The notes beneath the pieces are model-generated. The model was not told the DNA's origin. It saw only the letters and a program-made list of their open reading frames with translations, and ran no database searches. A stretch of 64,000 nt of DNA, taken from contig BSBK01007029.1 in assembly GCA_027943335.1 (NCBI GenBank), positions 1,798,606 through 1,862,605 on the forward strand. The letters run 5' to 3'. Numbering within the stretch: the stretch's first letter is position 1; each line of letters begins with the position of its first letter. Positions 54,700 through 64,000 of the stretch are shown piece by piece. Source of the DNA: Chamaecyparis obtusa. Lineage: Eukaryota; Streptophyta; Pinopsida; Cupressales; Cupressaceae. The translations under genes and the position numbers were made by a program.

Positions 54700-55938
54700 T
54701 AGGAGGATACATGTGTCTATCTAGGAACATCTTCTCAAATGGTTTTTTAGTCTCCTTTGCTACCAATTCATAGTAGTTGTTCATTATCTACAGAGTTCTC
54801 AGCTTGGTTCTCAGGTGCGGTTTCACCAAATCCAATAACAATGATTTTTCTTTAATTAAACAAATAGGGAGGCTTTCATCCAATATCTTATCCCTTATCC
54901 TGAAGTCTTCTTCTATGGCCTATCTCTTCAAAAAGTCTAAAATATTCCATACACTGTCAGGAATGACTGTCTTAAGTTCCAAGACTATCTTTTTGAACTT
55001 AATCATGTGTTTTATGATAATAGAGTGGATCTCTAATTTGTCAATCTCACTGTATTTATCATAAAACTTTCCTATTTGATCAATTCATCCTTCATCTACT
55101 ATCCTGGTTCTCAACACTTCAAGATTTGGTCTGAATCCTACCTCAGGAGGTGCTTGAGTGTTCTTCCTTTGACTTATGGTTGTCCTAGAGGATGGATGGC
55201 TTGCTACAATATGCTTTTTCCTCTTAGGCATCCTGCTATACTCAGGATGCAGTGTGGACTCCAAATCAATTTTATCTATGGGCGTAGGGGTGTTTTCTTC
55301 TATCTTTACCTTCTTTTCCTTAGGGTCATCATACTTCTCTATTTTCACTTCTAAAGAGGGTGTGCTCTCAACTTGCATTTCAATATTGGCTTCCCTTGCC
55401 TTATCTAGATCTTCTTGAGTGACACCATTAATCTTTAGTATCTTAGAGGTGATTTTAGATGCTTTCCTCTTAGTCATAGCACTGTACAAGACTGAATCTA
55501 CCTATCTTGTCTTCTTCTCATAAGTTCCCCATCTTGGTTCATTGGGATCCTTAGGCACTGATAGTAGGATTTGTGCATAAGCTTCAAGAATGTGTGCTTC
55601 CACTTCATAACCAAGTGGATGGATCCACTTAGTCCTTGGATCCACTACTTCCATGCAAGTGATATTTGTCTCTACCATGAAACAAATGGTATTCTTGTAC
55701 TTCTCTACTATGCTCTTAGGTATCCTATACCTTCTCTACATTTTGATTCTGAATGTCTTTATTTTAAAGTCCATGTAGTCTTTCAAGGTACTCTTTGATG
55801 ATGCCTTGAATGATATTTGAGGCAATGTGGGTAGACTATTGTCAAGGTAAAGTTCTAAAACTTTACCAACTATATGAAAGTACATATAGATGATTAGTTA
55901 ACCAAACCTAAATATCTTTCTCTTATCATGCTTGATGG
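54700..55938 (-). pseudogene. C2 ORF2, middle part
   Basis: In the same frame as the stretch at 56990-57334, it reads on after the solo LTR with 'FHIVGKVLELYLDN', a segment 'VEAHILEAYAQILLSVPKD' and then a Lys-rich basic region ('MPKRKKHIVASHPSSRTT', possible nuclear signal) at 55085-55489. Acidic helices follow ('EIDKLEIHSIIIKHMIKFKK'). A few stops are present. Function unknown. Confidence 0.55.
55934..55938. repeat. Solo-LTR target duplication (GATGG), left copy
   Basis: GATGG precedes TGTAGACACC and recurs at 56849-56853. Confidence 0.85.
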
Positions 55939-56848
55939 TGTAGACACCAAAAACTGGGCAAGTGTCTTAAAATCATCATAATGCAAAATCTTAACAAAAT
56001 GCTCTAATTCTAATCAAAATGGATCAAATCAATTTTAAATGGACATTTATTAATAAAATTGGACAAAATCATTTAAATCAAAGGAAAAATCAAATAATGA
56101 CATCAAATAATTAAATACAAGCTTAAAGGGATAAAAAATATTATAGAATTAATTTTAATCAATTAATTCTATAGTTTAAATCAAAAATCAAATTGAACCT
56201 ATTCCCTTACATTGCTAATTTAATTAATTGATGGAATTTAATTAATCCTAATATCTTTCAACACAAATTTGAGGAACCAATGAAAATTGAGAACACAAAG
56301 CACATGGATCACTCCAAAATAGTTGAATCTCAATCACACATTTTCAACATTCAATCTCAACAACTCAATTTTGTCTTTTTGTTCAAACCTTTGAGACAAT
56401 CATTTAAATTGTCCCCCCATTTAAAAACATTTCAAAGTTTTTGAATCAACCAAATCTAAATCATGATTAAATAACTCTACCCCCTATCGGATTTTACTAT
56501 AAATAAGAGTCATTTTGAGAGCAATAAGTGACTAGAGAATTCATTTGCAAAGCATCATCATTATAGGAAATTTATGAGAAATTGAGAGCATTTGAGAGCA
56601 TTTGAATTGATCTTTGTATCAGATTTTGAGAGTTTGAGAGCTAGATTAAGCATTGTAGTATCATTTTTCTCATTCTAGATTTGTCACTAGTAGAGAATAG
56701 GCTGAGAGCTCTACTTACCAAATTAGATAGAGAACCATGAGATGTCATGGATGTTAATTCCAATTCTTAGCTTACATTTGTATTGTATTTTCATAGAATT
56801 GTAGTTGATTATCCTAATTTCATGAAGGTGTTTAAACATTCACACATA
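55939..56848 (+). mobile_element. Solo LTR related to the Z LTR, inside C2
   Basis: 910 bp start TGTAGACACCAAAAACTGG and show the same landmarks as the Z LTR: TTAATTAATT, the CTCTACCCCC run with TATAAATA (56498-56505), TCATTTTGAGAG, GAGAACCATGAGAT and CATGAAGGTGTT. It ends CACACATA where Z has CACACACA, so the terminal CA has become TA. Perfect GATGG duplications flank it. It is diverged from Z, so it is a different subfamily. Confidence 0.88.
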
Positions 56849-56853
56849 GATGG

Positions 56854-57534
56854 CCCTGATGTTATCCATCAACTATGCACATAAGATCTCACATAAGTTG
56901 AAGTCTCTATTTTCTTTCACTAATCTAATAGTTTCCAAAATAGTGGTTGTAGACACACTATTTACCCTGTTTGCATGCTAAAAATTATATCAAAGTATCA
57001 TAGACATGATCTTGATATCTTTCTCCTCAATCGGCTCAATGGTCATGTCGCGCTTATCACTATGGGATTTACAAGCCTGTTCCACCAGTTTCTTGACATC
57101 CTTACCAATAGGAAGAATGGCGCCGGTCTTAGGTAGTCCTGTCATCTCATGAATGAGATAAGTAGTTATCCAAACATGGACTTCTCCAGTATAGAACAAG
57201 TCATCATGAATTCTATTCAATAGAATCTTAATCCATTTAGATTCATAAAACTCATATGCAGTCACATACTCAATAATAGGGTTATTTTCTAAGTGCGCAA
57301 ACTCATCCAGGAATGTCATGTCTAGTTTCATCATAGATTCTAAGTGTGACCTAATCTTGTCTAGTCCAACAGGTTCCTTCTTGCAATGTATGCGCGTATG
57401 TCCTCTACGTGCATAACTCCAATCAGAGTCCTAGAGAATGCTCCTTCTAGGTCATCTAGGACTAACTTGAAAGGATTCTTCTTAAAGATATATCTATTCC
57501 TTTCAGTAACATCAAAAACAATTGGTGTAGACAT
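56854..57534 (-). pseudogene. C2 ORF2, N-terminal 'TGLP' domain
   Basis: A natural start lies at 57534 ('MSTPIVFDVTERNRY'). It reads on through 'NPFKLVLDDLEGAFSRTL' and, after a frameshift, 'RSHLESMMKLDMTFLDEFAH'. The open part 56990-57334 contains 'VTAYEFYESKWIKILLNRIH', 'YTGEVHVWITTYLIHEMTGL' and 'PKTGAIL'. The 'itGLPktG' motif is a signature I associate with uncharacterised plant retroelement proteins; I cannot name the family. The frame runs into the solo LTR at 56853 and resumes beyond it. Being in an LTR element, it may act as a capsid or a packaging factor; this is inference. Confidence 0.6.
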
Positions 57535-58139
57535 AACTTACTTTGATTAATCGCTCAAGTAGATTTCCAAGGGTTTCTGAATCGTCGCGTTTGAACTAGG
57601 GCTTCTCAACCAATTTTTCACACTTGTTTGTTGATAAACCAATTGTAATATTTCCACACAAACTATTTTGATCTCCTATGCTCTCCAAATTCTTGAACTC
57701 GAATGCAAAAGTGTGAATAATGGATCTTCGGTGACTTTAAATCAACTTTCCACCATTAATGCTTGTCGCGTAAACACATAATCCTATAGAGAATTCCAAT
57801 CTTCATTTTTGCTCATAATCAGGCTATGCATTCTTACATACAATATCAACTAGTCTCCAAATAGTCATAACCAAAGGTGCATACTCTGAGGGTGAGTATA
57901 CCATCTGCGCAGGGGTCTAGAGCTAATCTAGCTCCCCCTATGACCATGAGGGTCATTTATCCAGAAGTAGAGGGTGCATCCATTACATATGCATCCAATA
58001 TATATTTATCAACATTATCCTTCTTTACTTCCATCTAGGTCTTGCTCACATCTTCTGTAGCTTGCACAAACTTAACTTCTCCTGCTTCATCCAATATTGA
58101 TCCTTGAGGATTTTTAGGGCTTTCTTGTCTTTGCGCTTT

Positions 58140-59071
58140 TGATCTGCAAAACTTTGAGATGTGTCCAGCCTTATTACAAGAGTGACAAATAACTGGAGGC
58201 CTTATATTCCTCGATGCATTTGATGTGAGTTACTAATTTGCACTATCTAGCTATCTGACCATTATAATTACATATTTGACATGTAATGTTATGAGAACTT
58301 CTAAAATTCTACTGTAGATGATTTCTCTGATGTTTCTAACTCTGATTTCTTTGATTTGATCTACAATTCATAGTTCTATGACCAAACTTATTGCATGAAT
58401 AATAGTAACCATTGAAAGGTCTTACCTCTTTAAAATCTCTTGCTATGTGACCATGCTTGTTACAGACATAACAAGTTTTGTGTACTAGCTTGCGCTCATC
58501 CTTATATGGTTTAGCTTTAGCTTCAGTATGATTTTTAGTCTTCTTAGCTTTTGTAGATTCTTCAGATGCTTTCTTTCTTTCTCACATGTCATTGATTTAA
58601 TTTTGTGCTTCATTGAATCCAATGCCACTGGTATCTCCTTTAATCTTTTTTCATACAATTGTGACTCTATGAGATCCTTGCTTGTGTGAAATTTGTCAAT
58701 ATGATTCTTTGCTTTAGAAAATTCAGATTCCACCTGTTTCTTGATGTTTTCTAACTCCAAGATTTTTATGTTTGCTTCCCTTAGTTCTTCATCCAAATAC
58801 TTATTTTCTTTGACCTGTTCTTCATAGGCTTCCTGATTGTTAATTAGCTTTTCATCCAAGTCTTCAATTTGATCCTTCAGAGATGTGTTTTCCTCATTCA
58901 AAATTTTGACCATTTTTCCTAAATCAGTTGCAGAATAATCTTTCAAATACTTTCTCAGTTTCTTGATGAATACTTGTGCTTCATTGATCTTCAATTTCTT
59001 TTTCGGATCTGTCAAGACCTTCAAGAGCTGCTCCAAGATTCTTCTTCAGATGTTTTACTTCTTTCGAACCC
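58140..59071 (-). pseudogene. C2 ORF1: coiled-coil protein with multiple zinc knuckles
   Basis: The start 'MGSKEVKHLKKN' at 59071 is followed by a frameshift into the open stretch 58485-59036, mostly long coiled coil ('KMVKILNEENTSLKDQIEDL', 'LEELREANIKILELENIKKQ'-type helices). A second frameshift near 58575 leads to a row of CCHC knuckles. These are 'CYVCNKHGHIARDF' (last Cys lost), 'YYSCNKFGHRTMNC' (first Cys lost), 'CQICNYNGQIA' (His lost) and 'CHSCNKAGHISKFC' (intact, about 58150-58190). This is a gag/nucleocapsid-like layout. Four knuckles in one gag is unusual for copia elements, which normally have one. Confidence 0.65.
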
Positions 59072-59113
59072 ATGATATCCTCAAGTGGTTAAACTTCTCT
59101 TTAGAGGACCAAA

Positions 59114-59125
59114 GATTTGATACCA
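59114..59125 (-). promoter_or_regulatory. C2 primer binding site (initiator tRNA-Met type)
   Basis: On the minus strand TGGTATCAAATC lies two bases after the LTR end. It matches the tRNA-iMet site with changes at two positions. Confidence 0.85.
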
Positions 59126-59127
59126 AT

Positions 59128-60236
59128 TGTTAGGAATGGGAACACTAAGAGGGGGGGTGAATCAATGTTCTACAATATTAATTTCTGATATCTTGAATCT
59201 TAACTTTATTACTTAAATGCTGAATTGAATATTAAAGCAAGTAAAGTAAACAACTATAACACATAACACCAGATATGTTTACGAGGGAACCTTGGCCAAA
59301 GGAAAAACCCCAGTGGGAATTAATACCCACTAATAATTGTACTTGTGTATTATAAACCTGTTAATGTTCCTTAGCCCTGTTAGGAGCTGTCATTGCAATG
59401 CATTAAGTACAATGACCTTGTCAAGGGTCAGACCCTATTAGGAGTCTTTAGTAACAAACCCTGTTAGGGGTGGATGGCTCACTTCTAGAGCTCATTGCAC
59501 AATGGAGAAGGCTACAACCTCCTGGATATTGGATACTCACTATATCTACAATGGTGAACTACTGCTACGACACTACTTGTTTGATCAGTTCCTTATGTGC
59601 ACTGATGATTTAACCTCTTGTAAAGCTCTATATCATACTGACTTCTCTTTGCATACTTCTTCTCTTCTATATCATCTTCTATATCCAATAACATCATATT
59701 CAATTACAAAGGCACATGTCTTATCTATATGCACAAACAAAACTATTCACTAAGTCGGCCTATAACCTATTACATACAACTCTTCCAAATGAATTGGCTT
59801 AAGTGTGTTTACATACATTGCTATTAACATGTTTACAACATAAATACAATAGGCACATAGCCTTTATAAAACAATATTATACATGCTAACCAAAATACTA
59901 ACAATCAACTCCATGCTCTGTTCTGTTTTGCTGCTCACTATCTGTGTCACTTCAACTTGCAATAACTTCATCATACTAACTCATCTGATCATGTGTTATT
60001 AACCATAGCTTAATAACATATCCAAAAGATTATTTTCAAGGGTGCATGCCATAACTTAGTCATACGTACGTACGTTGATGCTCTGTTCATTAGGTGCTTC
60101 GCTGCCTGCATTGTTTTCCATACTTAGCCATTTTGTGATCTTCTAAGTTATGCGTTGACTCCAAAACTTCATATGAATTTGTTGCCATAATGACAACACT
60201 AAATCATAGTATATACAATAGTATAGTCAACTTTCC
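59128..60236 (-). repeat. C2 5' LTR (about 1110 bp)
   Basis: It matches 52085-53202. Its outer end reads TTTCCAA then AGGGAAG, where the other LTR has TTTCCAACA, so the last two bases are lost or merged into the 63 bp repeat. Confidence 0.9.
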
Positions 60237-60299
60237 AAAGGGAAGAATATGAACCAATTTCCAAGGATGAAAGAATAAGGAACAACTGCAACAAGGATC
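60237..60299. repeat. 63 bp flank repeat, right copy
   Basis: It has three mismatches against 52022-52084 and directly follows the C2 LTR. Confidence 0.93.
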
Positions 60300-60505
60300 A
60301 TCCAACACTGGTACATAAACGCCAGAGTCTCAAATGGTAAGAGAATCACTACCTCTTGACCTTGTGGAAACCTGTGGTTACACTCCCACCATGCTAAGGA
60401 TATAAAATTAGATCCCACTCAGATAACAATACCATAATCACCCATAAGTTAGAACTAAGAAAGGTATCCTAAAAGATTTATATCTCAAAAGGGTATAACT
60501 CAACG
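60300..60505. other. Flanking DNA between C2 and L2
   Basis: A short AT-rich stretch with no feature I can identify. It is the same host DNA that continues at 62833. Confidence 0.4.
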
Positions 60506-60517
60506 TACAAAGGTATA
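60506..60517. repeat. L2 target site duplication, left copy
   Basis: TACAAAGGTATA here equals 62821-62832 exactly (12 bp). This length is typical of LINE insertion. Confidence 0.85.
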
Positions 60518-60534
60518 GGACTATAGCTCACATA

Positions 60535-60797
60535 ATTGATAAAATCAAGATGGTAATCCAAACTTTTGAGGAAATCCACATCACCCATATATATCATGAA
60601 GGTAATAAGTTGACAGACATGTTGGAAAATGAGGGGGCCCATAATGATGTCACAAAAATGTGGATAGGGGAAGCTAATCTAAAAATAGAGATCATAAGTC
60701 TAATCACTTATGATAAAATTAATCACAAGGATGGAAAAACCACTCAAATTAATGATGACAAGGATGAAGCAATTATGGAGGAGAGCTGCATATAAGG
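60535..60797 (+). pseudogene. L2 RNase H C-terminus
   Basis: In frame with the Met at 60550 it reads 'IIDKIKMVIQTFEEI' then 'HIYHEGNKLTDMLENEG', matching the end of plant LINE-type RNase H domains (usual pattern H-x-x-R-E-x-N-x-x-A-D-x-L-A-N). It ends at a TAA (60793-60795) after an acidic tail. The upstream RNase H residues and the RT are missing because of truncation. Confidence 0.75.
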
Positions 60798-60939
60798 TAA
60801 AGTGCGTGTTCATTATTTTAGACTTAATGAGACATAAATTCTAGGTATTTTTAAGAGATCTGAATAGAAAGATAAAGCTGAGTAGTGAGTCTTGGAAAAT
60901 TGGTAAGATTCCGAGCCATAATAGTAACAACATTCAAAA

Positions 60940-62619
60940 AATGGGAGGAGGTCTGAGAAGGGAGGAGCCTTTTGACTGTGAGAAATGGAGATAAGAGAAG
61001 AAGGTCTGGAAGAAGTTGAAGAAAGGAGGGATCACACTGTACATTGAAAAGCTTCATGGTTATGATAAACAGGTAACCACTAAGTTTGTTGAGGGCTGGG
61101 TTAATGGAAAAGTTAACTTATGGGGCAAATCTTTCCCCCTAACTCTTACCCTTACTTCCAAAATTACTAGTTTATCCATGGAATGAATGCACTTTTATAG
61201 GGACAATAAGTGTATAGGTTCTAAATCTTTTAAGCTTTTTCCTAAAATTGTGGATGAAGAAGCTCTGATGACCAAAAGAAAAGGGCATTATGTAGATATT
61301 ACAAAAATCAAGAAGTTTTGGGCTAAAATGCTGAAAGTGTTGATTGAGTACTTCACACTAGATGGGAGTTACTCTAAAATTTATAATCTACACTTTGTTC
61401 TAGCTAACCACTTTAGGCACGACAAAAAGGTCTCTTTCCCATACTTTCTATTGAGCTCTCTAAACAATAGTATTACTAAGCACATGAAGAAAGTGAGAAA
61501 TTTGGTGCTGCATGAGGGATTGATTCTCCTCATTGCAGACTATGCTAGGGACATTATCCTAGATCCTATTCCTAAAAGGGTCACTAGAAAAAGAAAGGAT
61601 ACCAGAGAGGAAGAGAGAAAGGATGAAACCCACAAGAAGGGAAGGAAAAACAAGAAAAAGGCCATTGGGAGTGGCGATGAAGCTGGAGACAAAAGTGACA
61701 AGAATAAAGTCATTGACAATGGTGATGATGCTAGAGACAAAAGCCCTTTGTCTCAGGGAAAGGGAAGCACTCAGGAGGGTAAAGCTGATGAGGACTCTGG
61801 TAAAGAGGAGGAAGCATAGGAAAAAGAGGACTTGAATACTGAAGAAAATGAGCAGGAGGAGGCCATAAAGGAAAAAGAGAACATGGAAGAAGATGATGAT
61901 GAGGAAGAAGGGGGTAAAGAAGAAGAAATTGAAGAGGAGGAGGAAGATGGTCTGGAAAACCCAAGACCAGAAGAGAAACAAGAAGAAATAACTAAAAAAG
62001 AGGAAGGGAAGGGCCAGTCAAGCTATGAGGAATGTGATAGCCAAAAGGAGGCTACCTTAGGCTTCAAGATGGATGATACTATTCTGGAGGAGGTTAAGAA
62101 GACTGATGGTCATATTATTCATCTGGATAAGTGGATAATGCAGGAAATGCAAGAAATGAAACATCACCATTAGGCCATGGAAGACACAATGAATACCCTG
62201 ACAACTAAGCTGGAAAAGCTGGAAAAGAAGTTTTTGGATAAGGTAAAAAATAAAAACCCAAATGAGGATATTAATGCTGAAATTAAAATGATGGTTGACA
62301 ACAAGTTTAAAGAACTAACAAAAAATATCAGTTACAATGGGCACATAATATATGAGGTCCTAAAACACAACAATGAAGGCCTTAGTGCCTTTGTTATGAA
62401 CCTGAAAATGCTATACAACTATCTGGAAAAAAGTTTGCTGGAAAAAAAACCATAACGATTGATGATAATGTTGGGAACACTAGACCGAGAACAAGAACTA
62501 GGGACCGCATCCAGAGGAAGGTCCCTGAAATTCCAAAGGAGATGAAAGATTTAAAAGAAGCCTTTTAGAAGATGGAGGACCTACAGAAGAAGATGGAGAA
62601 GACTATTAATAAAATGTAG
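60940..62619 (+). pseudogene. L2 downstream ORF: unknown protein, acidic middle, coiled-coil tail
   Basis: It starts at 'MGGGLRREEPFDCEKW'. One frame runs to about 61819 with stops near 60990 and 61181. It includes 'LYIEKLHGYDKQVTTKFVEG', 'WAKMLKVLIEYFTLDGSYSK' and 'SFPYFLLSSLNNSITKHMKK'. A basic stretch ('RVTRKRKDTREEERKDETHK') and a very acidic Glu-rich part (about 61815-62000) follow, then a coiled coil ('MNTLTTKLEKLEKKFLDKVK'). A frameshift in the A-run near 62448 precedes the final segment and stop at 62617-62619. The fold type resembles ORF2 of C2. I cannot name the family. Confidence 0.6.
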
Positions 62620-62820
62620 CATGTCTGGTTGTTAGCTGGTAGCTGTACTAGAAACTGTTTCTTTTTGTTTTTGTTGTCTTGTCTCGGGTTGTTTTGGGTC
62701 TTTCTTTTGTCTTCGTAGCAGGCATCTCTTTTTGTAAAAGCTGAAATGTAAAATCTTTATGTTATATTGTAAATGGTTTCTGGTTCCATTCAAAACCTAT
62801 TTTTACCTTAATAAAAAACA
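62620..62820 (+). other. L2 3' untranslated region and A-rich end
   Basis: A T/G-rich non-coding stretch ends in ACCTTAATAAAAAACA. AATAAA near 62810 may be both a polyadenylation signal and part of the tail. Confidence 0.6.
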
Positions 62821-62832
62821 TACAAAGGTATA
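62821..62832. repeat. L2 target site duplication, right copy
   Basis: TACAAAGGTATA equals 60506-60517. Confidence 0.85.
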
Positions 62833-63870
62833 CATACTAATCCAAAGGAAACCCCACATGTAGAAAACCTAAGATGAAATCAAGGAAATATCATCACATA
62901 TGTCAACCCCTTGGAATGATCTCACTAGACTCTGACTCCAAGTGTGATCATATGCAGAAACCAAAAATCCTCTCAAGTAGAAAAGGATAAGTGATCATGC
63001 CAGACCTCAACATCACTACTAGATGGTAAAAAATCTTCTCCCACTCTCATCCTTATCCTATTAGCACTCAAGGCATGGACGAGGAACACATTATCTTATT
63101 AATTCATTTTAAAACCCCATTTAATGTATTATATTATCACTTATTAAGTAGCTTACTAAGGATACCTAGGTAGAAACTTCTGGGCTCCGACACCTCCAAA
63201 ATAAACCACTTACCCTCTAACACCTAGATAACCTACCCTAAGCTCATAAGTCTCAATAAAATCTCATAGATCATCGTGAATCATTAAAGTCAAGATCTGG
63301 TCCCATAATGCCATTGGAGCATACATAACCAACTTCCATCACATATACATCATAAAATTCTCACATAGTAAAAACATAATCAAGAGCTTCAATAAGGTTG
63401 GGTATAACAAAATCGAATGTCATACAAGTATGCAAGACAAACAAACATAACCTAATTTCCCCAAACTTGCCTTTGGTAACAATCCTAAAAAGGATGACGT
63501 AAAAATATTCCCTCTTAACCACAATCAGAGAAGAAAAAAATAGTCATAAGAATTAATTAATAATAAACTAATTTATAAAACACCATCACATAAACTAATT
63601 CATTAAAATAATCACTAAAATAACTATAAATATATTACTGAATTAAATTCTTCTTTATACATGAAAATCAATATATTTAAATAAATTGATTTCAAATCAA
63701 TAATTACTAAGTTCATATAATTACATGATTAAAAATCTTAATTTAAAAATTTATCTAATATCAACAAAATGAAATATTATTATTTTATTTTATTATATAT
63801 ATAATTTTATTTATTTAAAATATTTATTTTTATTTTTTAAAATAAAAGAAACTTGTTTGGGGGAGGCACG
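62833..63870. other. AT-rich flank without recognisable features
   Basis: There is no ORF or repeat that I can support. 63540-63850 is extremely AT-rich. It may be the inside of an old LTR that starts near 51637. Confidence 0.4.
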
Positions 63871-63894
63871 AAGCCTACCCCCCGCGCGACACCC

Positions 63895-64000
63895 ATTGGC
63901 CATCGATAGCTAAGGGCTATTGTTCGACAACTCTTTTGTCGTCGATAGCAAGGGTTGTTGTGCGACATGTTTGTTGTCATCGATAACTATGTTGTCATGG
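63895..64000 (+). repeat. About 40 bp degenerate tandem repeat at the window end
   Basis: CATCGATAGCTAAGGGCTAT, GTCGTCGATAGCAAGGGTTG and TTGTCATCGATAACTATG start successive similar units, each followed by a TTGT(T/G)CGACA-like part. The array continues past 64000. Confidence 0.65.

Larger units (their letters stand above)
52085..60238 (-). mobile_element. C2: copia-primed non-autonomous LTR retrotransposon
   Basis: It has LTRs of about 1110-1118 bp, a tRNA-iMet-type PBS next to the right LTR and a polypurine tract next to the left one, so it runs on the minus strand. The 5.9 kb interior holds two decayed ORFs: a coiled-coil protein with several zinc knuckles, and a large 'TGLP' domain protein with an acidic, coiled-coil tail. 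No protease, RT or integrase is visible. A foreign solo LTR sits inside. It is flanked by a 63 bp direct repeat instead of a 5 bp duplication. Confidence 0.83.
60518..62820 (+). mobile_element. L2: 5'-truncated LINE-type insertion with an extra ORF
   Basis: A 2.3 kb block is bounded by a perfect 12 bp duplication and ends in TTAATAAAAAACA. The left end starts inside an RNase H domain, the usual C-terminal end of a plant LINE polyprotein, as expected for 5' truncation. A second gene-like ORF (60940-62619) then follows before the A-rich tail, which is not the standard plant LINE order. Confidence 0.7.

Noticed and set aside
61559..61981. 140-codon minus-strand ORF full of Phe/Leu, resembling a membrane protein
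   Set aside because: It is the complement of the Glu/Lys-rich acidic part of the L2 ORF.

Overview
The window is plant nuclear DNA made almost entirely of transposable elements. I see no host single-copy gene, tRNA gene or rRNA gene. The evidence is a Ty3/gypsy element of the dual-RNase-H (Tat/Ogre) type, a chromodomain Ty3/gypsy element, Ty1/copia elements primed by initiator tRNA-Met, L1-type LINE remnants, solo LTRs, and several non-autonomous LTR elements with unusual proteins. The depth of nesting and LTR age fit a large plant genome. A conifer or other gymnosperm is my best guess, but it is inferred from style and not proven.

Layout. (1) 1-12099, minus strand: Tat-lineage element G1. 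Its integrase runs off the left edge, then come RT/RNase H, protease, gag, a long leader, PBS and a 1430 bp 5' LTR. G1 sits in the 5' LTR of (2) P, 12100-14586, a small non-autonomous LTR element. P sits in (3) a copia gag scrap (14587-14915, minus), which abuts (4) an L1-type LINE (14925-15542, continued at 49616-51500). (5) The LINE is split by copia element C1 (15543-49615, TSD CAACC). Inside C1 lie: X (18114-25387), a Tat-like element with LTR, PBS, leader, gag and protease but no RT; Y (25388-27664), an inverted 3' end of a relative; W (27665-28802), a fragment of the Z-type ORF; and Z (28803-37933), a young non-autonomous element with two 849 bp LTRs and a 781-codon ORF ending in a hydrophobic segment. 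Z is followed by a second PBS/leader copy to 38111. C1 then resumes in its integrase C-terminus and RT/RNase H, which is split by a solo LTR (39272-40118). The C1 3' LTR is split by chromovirus G2 (42225-48588, minus, TSD AGAAT). (6) 51633-64000 is AT-rich DNA carrying C2 (52085-60238, minus), a copia-primed non-autonomous element with its own solo LTR (55939-56848, TSD GATGG), and L2 (60518-62820), a LINE-type insertion with a 12 bp TSD.

How the parts relate. None of the elements looks autonomous as it stands: each has premature stops, frameshifts or missing domains. G1 and G2 keep one continuous gag-pol frame and are broken only by stop codons, mostly TAG, as expected from deamination of methylated cytosine. 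X, Y, W and Z are related and could only move using enzymes from an intact Tat-type partner. C2 and L2 both encode the same kind of unfamiliar protein: a 'TGLP'-type N-terminal domain, an acidic middle and a coiled coil.

The most interesting points are: a repeated CG-containing motif array in the leaders of three Tat-type elements; the chimeric, membrane-tailed ORF of Z; the stop-only decay of G2; an extra ORF downstream of RNase H in L2; and a 63 bp flank duplication around C2.
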